The notes beneath the pieces are model-generated. The model worked only from the letters and a program-made list of their open reading frames with translations, was not told the DNA's origin and did no database searches. This document shows positions 1 through 4,176 of a DNA stretch of 5,742 nucleotides, in pieces. Origin of the DNA: an archaeon (GTDB taxonomy: Archaea > Nanobdellota > Nanobdellia > Woesearchaeales > WJKL01); assembly GCA_020056025.1 (NCBI GenBank), contig JAGVIO010000149.1, positions 1 to 5,742 of the forward strand, in the 5' to 3' direction. Position 1 is the first letter of the stretch; every line of letters begins with the position of its first letter. The translations under genes were made by a program, and so were the position numbers.

Positions 1-2
1 CA

Positions 3-374
3 AAGAACACAATAATAAAGAGGATGACTGCTGGCAACAAAGTTCAGAATTGCATGATAGAAAAGCTGCTTTTCAGCATGTCAACAAACCATTTCAATGT
101 TGTTGAGGTATGCAACCCTTATACAAGAAAAGCAGAAAGGTATGCGAAATTTGACAGGTTCATGACATTGAATATCGTAAGAGAATACAGGTCAGAGTTT
201 GGCTCAAGCTATGAGCCTATATATTTTTTTTCAAGTGAACTTTCAATTGCAGATTCATCGATGTATGCAAAAGAGCAGGCAAGGATGAAATTCCTAGAGC
301 AGACAGGGTTATATAATTCAAAGTTCCAGAGATGCGAACAAGCAAACAGTTTATATCGGTGGTTTTTGAAATGA
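3..374 (+). CDS. Unrecognised protein, 5' end probably outside the window
   Basis: The frame is open from the left edge to a TGA at 372-374, so this is probably the C-terminal part of a longer protein. An ATG at 24 would give 116 residues, but the codons before it are also open and the GAGG touching that ATG is too close to act as a normal ribosome-binding site, so the true start cannot be decided here. The visible part is soluble-looking and rich in aromatic and basic residues (for example CNPYTRKAERYAKFDRF), with no transmembrane segment and no motif that I recognise. The stop overlaps the start of the next gene in an ATGA tetranucleotide, so the two are probably co-transcribed and translationally coupled. 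That context hints at a role connected with the pilin-like protein downstream, but no function can be assigned from sequence alone. Confidence 0.6.
   Translation, partial: KNTIIKRMTAGNKVQNCMIEKLLFSMSTNHFNVVEVCNPYTRKAERYAKFDRFMTLNIVREYRSEFGSSYEPIYFFSSELSIADSSMYAKEQARMKFLEQTGLYNSKFQRCEQANSLYRWFLK
358..362 (+). promoter_or_regulatory. Ribosome-binding site choosing the 371 start
   Basis: GGTGG at 358-362 lies 8 nt before the ATG at 371 and matches the GGTG core of archaeal Shine-Dalgarno sequences. It lies inside the end of the upstream gene. It favours 371 over the in-frame ATG at 332, which would add 13 residues in front of the hydrophobic N-terminus. Confidence 0.5.
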
Positions 375-1012
375 GAAAAGGCCAGGTTACGGTTTTCATG
401 CTGATTGGAATTGTTATGCTGCTATTAGTAATGTCCTTAATCTTTATGACTACTGACTTAGGAAACATAATATTTCCAAAGGATATTGTCAAGGACCATG
501 TTGAACTGTGTATGACCGACGCATTAGAATGCACATTGTTTAACATTGGCGCAAACAATGGCAATATAGAATTTAATCAACGACTGCCTTTGCTGGATGA
601 ATTGGAAACAAGCTCTGAGGCTTATTTCAGTAATTATGTGCAGAAATGCGAGAATTTCTCGCAGCTAAAGGCAACAAATATTAGTGCAGGGGATATCCAG
701 GCGTCTTTAGCATTTAACCAGTATGAGGTGCTTGCTGAAATGACGCAGCCTATAGATGTGAAACAGGCAGAGCAGAGAAGGTATTATGACAAGTTCTATG
801 CCAAAGTGCCTGTCAGGCTCAAGGCAGCCTATGATGCTGCTGTCAATATCATTGGGCATAACCTTACTGTGATTGACAAGGATTTTATCAATACAAAGTA
901 CATGGAAGATTATGAGATTAAGGTGTATGAGAATAATCCTGACATTGTTACGATAATTGACCAGGATTCTGTATTAGGAACAGATTTGTTCAGGTTCAGC
1001 TTCATCAAGTGA
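371..1012 (+). CDS. Pilin-like exported protein with an RKGQ N-terminus
   Basis: This 213-residue protein begins M-R-K-G-Q-V-T-V-F and continues with a hydrophobic segment to about residue 26. A basic, Gly-Gln start directly followed by a long hydrophobic helix resembles archaeal class III (prepilin-type) signal sequences, which are cut between Gly and Gln by a prepilin peptidase; whether that happens here is inference. The rest is an extracytoplasmic-looking domain with Cys at 47, 54 and 93 and a P-V-R-L-K motif near 147-151. This domain organisation resembles a common uncharacterised family of small exported proteins in Woesearchaeota-like genomes (recognition from memory, no search run). 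The ATG at 371 is chosen because it overlaps the previous stop (ATGA), has a GGTGG site and puts the charged residues immediately before the helix. The gene ends with TGA directly against the stop of the convergent gene. The role is probably at the cell surface or in a filament, with the exact function unknown. Confidence 0.72.
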   Translation: MRKGQVTVFMLIGIVMLLLVMSLIFMTTDLGNIIFPKDIVKDHVELCMTDALECTLFNIGANNGNIEFNQRLPLLDELETSSEAYFSNYVQKCENFSQLKATNISAGDIQASLAFNQYEVLAEMTQPIDVKQAEQRRYYDKFYAKVPVRLKAAYDAAVNIIGHNLTVIDKDFINTKYMEDYEIKVYENNPDIVTIIDQDSVLGTDLFRFSFIK

Positions 1013-1972
1013 TTATTTCTTTCTCTTGAGATACATGTTGAAAAGGTATAGGATAACTCCTATGCCAAACAGGATATTGACTGCGATGATTGTTGCAGGA
1101 AGCAGGATTTTTATAATTGAGGCAACAGCAACAGGCTCAAGGCCCATTGTTGCACCGTCTTCAACAGTATATTCAACATTCTCTGTGTTATCTTTCTTGA
1201 CATTGCCTAATTTGAACAATAAATCCATGCCCTCGTTCAATAAGCTAAATTTCCTTTCTGACTTGACCTTTTCCTTTGGCAATGGCTTATTGTAATGGTC
1301 GTAAACATTAAGGCCAATGACTTCTTCATTTGGGGTTACTGCAAGATTATACGTTAAATCATTGCCTTCAATTGTTTTTGTCCTTTCGATTGTCACAACA
1401 TTTGCAGCTTTTTCATAGTCTTCTGCAACTCCAAGTTGTTGCGCAACTTCTAAGCCTGAAGGCAATTGTTTTTGCTCTACATTTATTTCCTGCTTTGTCT
1501 CAGGAGCTTTTGGTTGGGGTGTAAGCTTTGGAACATTTGTTGTCTGGTTAACAATGGTCTGCAACCAGTCTTTGTCATTGCCAGAATATTTGTTGTCCAT
1601 AAACAGGTTATTGTCAGAATTTAACATATAGACTCCAACAACATTGTCCTTTATCTCGTTTGAGGCAATGTTATTGTCTTTGCTGCCTTCCAAGTAAAAT
1701 GCCTGCTCATAGCCCTGCACAATACAATTCTTTATAGTTATGCCTGACCTGTTGACAAGGATAAATCCTTTGCCTTTGACAGCGCCTTCGATAACTGCAT
1801 TGTTGCAGTCAATAACAATATCATTTGCTTCAATAGTAATGCCTTCTGGCATTGTAAAATTGCCTTGGCAAAATACAGTATTCTTTGAAACAGCAAGTGA
1901 AGGTGATTCGCATTCTGCTGAGACTGCTGCTGCCATTAAGATAAGCATGAAAATGATTATGACTCTTTTCAT
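1013..1972 (-). CDS. Secreted, membrane-anchored beta-helix surface protein
   Basis: This 319-residue protein has a clear signal peptide (residues 1-19, M-K-R then a hydrophobic core ending V-S-A before E-C). Residues about 45-130 show the repeating hydrophobic/Asn/Gly pattern of a right-handed parallel beta-helix of the NosD/PbH1 type (for example SGITIKNCIVQG and NNIASNEIKDNVVGVYM). A Pro/Lys-rich linker follows (about 147-172), then a predicted beta-rich domain (about 192-272) ending in VEYTVEDG. A C-terminal transmembrane helix (about 285-313) is followed by a basic K-R-K-K tail, so the bulk is predicted outside the cell. Sequons NFT, NRS and NQT are possible N-glycosylation sites. The helix has only a few turns, fewer than in typical NosD-like carbohydrate-binding or copper-maturation proteins, so a binding or structural role is more likely than catalysis. 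It is the second gene of a unit, coupled to the small membrane protein upstream, with a good Shine-Dalgarno site. Confidence 0.78.
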   Translation of the reverse strand: MKRVIIIFMLILMAAAVSAECESPSLAVSKNTVFCQGNFTMPEGITIEANDIVIDCNNAVIEGAVKGKGFILVNRSGITIKNCIVQGYEQAFYLEGSKDNNIASNEIKDNVVGVYMLNSDNNLFMDNKYSGNDKDWLQTIVNQTTNVPKLTPQPKAPETKQEINVEQKQLPSGLEVAQQLGVAEDYEKAANVVTIERTKTIEGNDLTYNLAVTPNEEVIGLNVYDHYNKPLPKEKVKSERKFSLLNEGMDLLFKLGNVKKDNTENVEYTVEDGATMGLEPVAVASIIKILLPATIIAVNILFGIGVILYLFNMYLKRKK

Positions 1973-2163
1973 CGTGTTATCACCTTATGTTTTTTTGTGT
2001 TTGCAACAGTCATTCCCATGAAAAATAAGTCAATAATCAGGAAAAATATAATGAGATACCTGTCTGGAACAACATAAGTCAGCCTTGCCTGAAACAAGAC
2101 AAATACAACTGCCTGTAGAATAAGTGCAATATGCGTGGTTATGTCTTTTAGGAATGAAATCAT
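1969..2163 (-). CDS. Small two-helix membrane protein
   Basis: A 64-residue protein starting at the ATG at 2163-2161. It contains two hydrophobic segments (about residues 8-27 and 34-53) separated by a short polar link with Pro and Asp, and ends in a basic tail (KKHK), so it is probably an integral membrane hairpin. It matches no family that I recognise. Its stop overlaps the start of the beta-helix gene as ATGA, strong evidence that it is a real gene coupled to it. A longer reading from a GTG at 2217 (82 residues) is open, but a consensus TATA box (2189-2196) lies within that extension, centred about 29 nt before the 2163 ATG, so I prefer the shorter form translated from a leaderless or near-leaderless mRNA. 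It may assist insertion or anchoring of its partner, which is inference from context only. Confidence 0.65.
   Translation of the reverse strand: MISFLKDITTHIALILQAVVFVLFQARLTYVVPDRYLIIFFLIIDLFFMGMTVANTKKHKVITR
1979..1985 (-). promoter_or_regulatory. Shine-Dalgarno site of the beta-helix gene
   Basis: On the minus strand AGGTGAT lies 6 nt before the ATG at 1972-1970, a full match to the archaeal consensus. It lies within the last codons of the upstream 64-residue gene, which fits translation of an internal cistron. Confidence 0.75.
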
Positions 2164-2188
2164 CTTTATGTATTGAAATAATGGTTGG

Positions 2189-2196
2189 TATATAAA
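2189..2196 (-). promoter_or_regulatory. TATA box for the minus-strand surface operon
   Basis: The minus strand reads TTTATATA, preceded by an A-rich stretch that could serve as the BRE element. Its centre is about 29 nt before the ATG at 2163, the spacing expected if transcription begins at or very near the start codon. Confidence 0.6.
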
Positions 2197-2283
2197 TTTT
2201 GCTGCAAGCGCATTCACCTCGCCTGCATTTGATTTGCAGCAAATTCCTGGCGAGCTATATTTTATACGTTGCCAATAGTTAAT

Positions 2284-2291
2284 TTTATAAA
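2284..2291 (+). promoter_or_regulatory. TATA box of cysS
   Basis: TTTATAAA, a consensus archaeal box A, is centred about 27 nt before the cysS ATG at 2315. There is no Shine-Dalgarno sequence before that ATG, so the mRNA is predicted to be leaderless. This supports 2315 as the true start, upstream of the interruption. Confidence 0.65.
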
Positions 2292-2314
2292 AAGAATTAT
2301 GTTTGTTTCTATTT

Positions 2315-3745
2315 ATGCTCCGATTTTATAACACACTCGGAAGAAAATTGATGGAATTCAAGCCTATCAATACCAATTCAGTGGGCATGTACAGTTGCGG
2401 GCCAAACAAAGTATTCCAATAAGGAATCTTTGGGCATGCCGTATACAACTATGTCCACATCGGCAACTTGAGGGCTTATGTTTTTGTAGATTTGCTTAGA
2501 AGATACCTCAAATACAAAGGATATAAGCTAAAGCATGTTATGAACATTACAGATGTTGAGGACAAGATAATAAGAGATTCTCAGAAAGCAAAAAAGAGCC
2601 TTAAAGATTTCACTGTATTCTTTACGCATGCTTTCTTGAATGACTTAAAGACACTGAAAATTGAAATTCCTGAGATAATGCCAAAAGCTACTGAGGAGAT
2701 TGAAGGAATGGTTGAGCTTGTAAAGATTCTTCTTGACAAAGGGTTTGCTTACAAGATAGAAAATGGTGATATTTATTTCAGCATTGCAAAGTTCGAGGAT
2801 TATGGAAAACTGGCATTGTTGGATTTAGAAAATCTCAAGAAAAATGCAGAAGGCAGGTTAAACACAGCAGACGAATATTCAAAAGAGGATGCAAGGGATT
2901 TTGCATTGTGGAAAGCATGGGACAAGGCAGACGGGCATGTGTTCTGGGAAACAGAAATCGGCAAAGGAAGGCCAGGCTGGCACATTGAGTGCTCTGTGAT
3001 GTCATCCAAATATTTAGGCCAGCCGTTTGACATTCATACAGGCGGGGTTGATTTGATTTTCCCTCATCATACTAATGAGATTGCGCAGTCTGAGGCAGCT
3101 TATGGAAAGAAGTTTGTCAATTATTGGCTGCACAATGAGCACCTTTTGGTCAATGGCCAGAAAATGAGCAAGTCATTGGGAAATTTCTTTACATTGAAAG
3201 AGCTTCTTGACAAAGGATATTTGCCGATGGCAATAAGGTATGAGCTTTTGTCAACGCATTACAGGGCAAAGCTTGACTTCAAGGAAGATAACCTGAAAAA
3301 GATTCCTGAGACACTGCAGAGGTTTAAGGATTTCCTTGTTAAACTGGATGAGCCAAAAACAAAAAGCAAGCATGATGTAAAAAAGATTGTTGCAGACGCA
3401 TTCAACAAGTTTGAATCTGCAATGGACGATGACCTCAATGTTTCAGGAGCGCTTGCTGCTGTTTTTGAATTCATGAATTCTGTCAATAAGATAATGAATG
3501 AGATGTCTGCAAAAGACGCTGAGCTTGCAAAAGAAGCAATGCAAAAGTTTGATTCTGTGTTTGGAGTAATGTCATTCAAAGAAGAGAAGATTCCTTCTGA
3601 GATAACTTCTCTTGCAGAGAAAAGAGTTACTGCAAAGAAGGCAAAAGATTTCAAGCTTGCTGACAAAATAAGGGAAGAGATTGCGGAAAAAGGATATGTG
3701 ATTGAGGATAAGCCAGAAGGCTACAGGATAAAAAAAGCGATCTGA
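2315..3745 (+). CDS. cysS: Cysteinyl-tRNA synthetase, split by a 33-nt intron
   Basis: Class I enzyme that charges tRNA-Cys with cysteine in the cytoplasm. The coding sequence is read as join(2315..2405, 2439..3745), giving 465 residues, the usual CysRS length. Exon 1 encodes residues 1-30 (MLRFYNTLGRKLMEF...SCGP) and residue 31 is a split Thr codon (A|CC). Exon 2 continues VYNYVHIGNLRAY. After joining, all key sites are present at family spacing: Zn ligands Cys28, Cys215, His240 and Glu244; HIGH motif H-I-G-N at 37-40; GWHIECS near 210-216; KMSKS at 272-276; and the C-terminal helical anticodon-binding region ending in DKPEGYRIKKAI. Without removal of 2406-2438 the frame stops at TAA 2420-2422 after 35 residues, and the remaining open frame from 2441 lacks Cys28. 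The otherwise intact 425-codon downstream frame argues against a decayed gene. A TATA box at leaderless spacing supports the 2315 start. It ends with TGA 16 nt from the end of a convergent gene. Confidence 0.93.
2396..2443 (+). other. Bulge-helix-bulge splice structure
   Basis: Reading inward, outer helix UGCG (2396-2399) pairs with CGUA (2440-2443), including one G-U pair. Central helix GGCC (2400-2403) faces GGCA (2433-2436), with three Watson-Crick pairs and one G-A mismatch. Bulges are AAA (2404-2406) on the 5' strand and UGC (2437-2439) on the 3' strand, and the intron hairpin closes the structure. The 3' bulge lies next to the exon helix and the 5' bulge next to the intron helix, which is the canonical polarity. 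Cutting after the second base of each bulge gives 2405|2406 and 2438|2439. A competing register (CGG with CCG, bulge AUG) is also possible and would not give an in-frame product. Confidence 0.75.
2406..2438 (+). other. Predicted BHB-type intron in cysS
   Basis: These 33 nt interrupt the codon for Thr31 of CysRS. They include an in-frame TAA (2420-2422) and form a hairpin: CAAAG (2407-2411) pairs with CTTTG (2428-2432), one unpaired T, ATTCC (2413-2417) pairs with GGAAT (2423-2427), and the loop is AATAA. Excising exactly these bases yields GGG CCA A|CC GTA TAC, encoding the conserved G-P-T-V-Y. With the intron length held at 33 nt, moving both junctions one base left gives Ala and one base right gives Asn in place of Thr. 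Archaeal introns of this kind are cut by the tRNA-splicing endonuclease and joined by RtcB ligase. In protein genes the best-known case is cbf5 of Crenarchaeota. Splicing is inferred, not observed. Confidence 0.83.
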
Positions 3746-3758
3746 TTCTTGCATAAAC

Positions 3759-3780
3759 TTATTATTCTTTAATTTCTCTT
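3759..3780 (+). terminator. Possible T-rich terminator after cysS
   Basis: A T-rich stretch without a stable hairpin begins 14 nt after the cysS stop, as archaeal RNA polymerase termination often requires. It lies inside the 3' end of the convergent gene. The opposite transcript meets a run of seven T (complement of A at 3730-3736) within the end of cysS, so the two transcripts probably overlap. Confidence 0.35.
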
Positions 3781-4160
3781 AATCCCATATTAGACAAATC
3801 TTCTACATGATATCTTTTTTGAACTAATTTTGAAAGAGACGGTATTTTTGACATGTAAAGCGTCTCTTCTGGATCAAATACAAATGTAAGTTTTCCATTT
3901 TCCCTTATTGATATTTTGCCTTCTTTTGCAAGATTTTCAAGCCTGCTTTCATAGCAACCATTGACAAGCAGAACCTTATTTTCCGCAAGCAACTGCACAG
4001 CAGAGATTGTTGCTATATACCTTCCAAAGTCATATTCTTTTACTTTTATTATCCTGAACATGTTAAGAAATGCTGTTTCGCTTATGCCAAGATATCTGCT
4101 GGTTTCCTTTACTGCAGGAGTGTAAGATTCTTTTGCCTTGAGGATATGTTTTTTTGCCAT
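3762..4160 (-). CDS. Unrecognised 132-residue protein downstream of valS
   Basis: A soluble, mixed alpha/beta-looking protein beginning MAKKHILKAKESY with no signal peptide or transmembrane helix. Residues about 14-40 (PAVKETSRYLGISETAFLNMFRII) could form a helix-turn-helix-like unit, since LGISETAF resembles the turn of such motifs; this is weak. The middle has a hydrophobic stretch (VQLLAENKVLLVNGCY), followed by a strand-rich part (GKISIRENGKLTFVFDPEETLYM) and a basic C-terminal segment. I do not recognise a family. It starts 16 nt after the valS stop on the same strand with no Shine-Dalgarno sequence, so it is probably carried on the valS transcript, although weakly initiated or separately promoted. 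Placement behind a synthetase could suggest a translation-linked or regulatory role, but this is speculation. Confidence 0.7.
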   Translation of the reverse strand: MAKKHILKAKESYTPAVKETSRYLGISETAFLNMFRIIKVKEYDFGRYIATISAVQLLAENKVLLVNGCYESRLENLAKEGKISIRENGKLTFVFDPEETLYMSKIPSLSKLVQKRYHVEDLSNMGLREIKE

Positions 4161-4176
4161 TTTGTTTAGAAATATC

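Larger units (their letters stand above)
2164..2314. promoter_or_regulatory. Divergent promoter region
   Basis: This is the only sizeable noncoding stretch in the window. It separates the minus-strand surface operon from cysS and carries one consensus TATA box for each direction. A third TATA-like stretch (TATATTTTATAC near 2256-2267) is nearly symmetrical and could serve either strand. I see no clear operator palindrome, riboswitch or T-box-like element ahead of cysS, and the preferred leaderless start leaves no room for one. Confidence 0.55.

Noticed and set aside
350..357. TATA-like TTTATATC before the pilin-like gene
   Set aside because: Its centre is only about 17 nt from the ATG, too close for an archaeal promoter of that gene, and it lies inside coding sequence of a coupled upstream gene.
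332..370. Longer start of the pilin-like gene at the ATG at 332
   Set aside because: It would overlap the upstream gene by 43 nt and place 13 residues before the charged-hydrophobic signal. The ATG at 371 has the ATGA overlap and a ribosome-binding site.
1740..2021. Plus-strand open frame opposite the signal peptide of the beta-helix gene
   Set aside because: The opposite strand has a signal peptide, Shine-Dalgarno site and coupled start, so this frame is an antisense by-product.
2030..2242. Minus-strand open frame of 70 codons overlapping the 64-residue gene
   Set aside because: Cys- and His-rich low-order composition, no ribosome-binding site, and it occupies another frame of a well-supported coupled gene.
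2399..2443. Programmed ribosome hopping over 2406-2438, as in phage T4 gene 60
   Set aside because: Hopping needs matched take-off and landing codons. The last codon before the gap is CCA, and no in-frame CCA precedes GTA TAC. It would also give a product without Thr or with a different residue. Not fully excluded, since the hairpin alone could fit, but BHB geometry explains more.
3259..3666. Minus-strand open frame of 135 codons opposite cysS
   Set aside because: It is complementary to the conserved C-terminal region of CysRS, with Ser/Phe-rich composition typical of antisense frames. No start signal.
2315..3745. cysS as a decayed pseudogene with a premature stop
   Set aside because: Every catalytic and zinc-binding residue is intact on both sides, removal of exactly 33 bases restores a conserved motif, and the RNA can fold into a splice substrate. 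Random decay would not be expected to give that coincidence.
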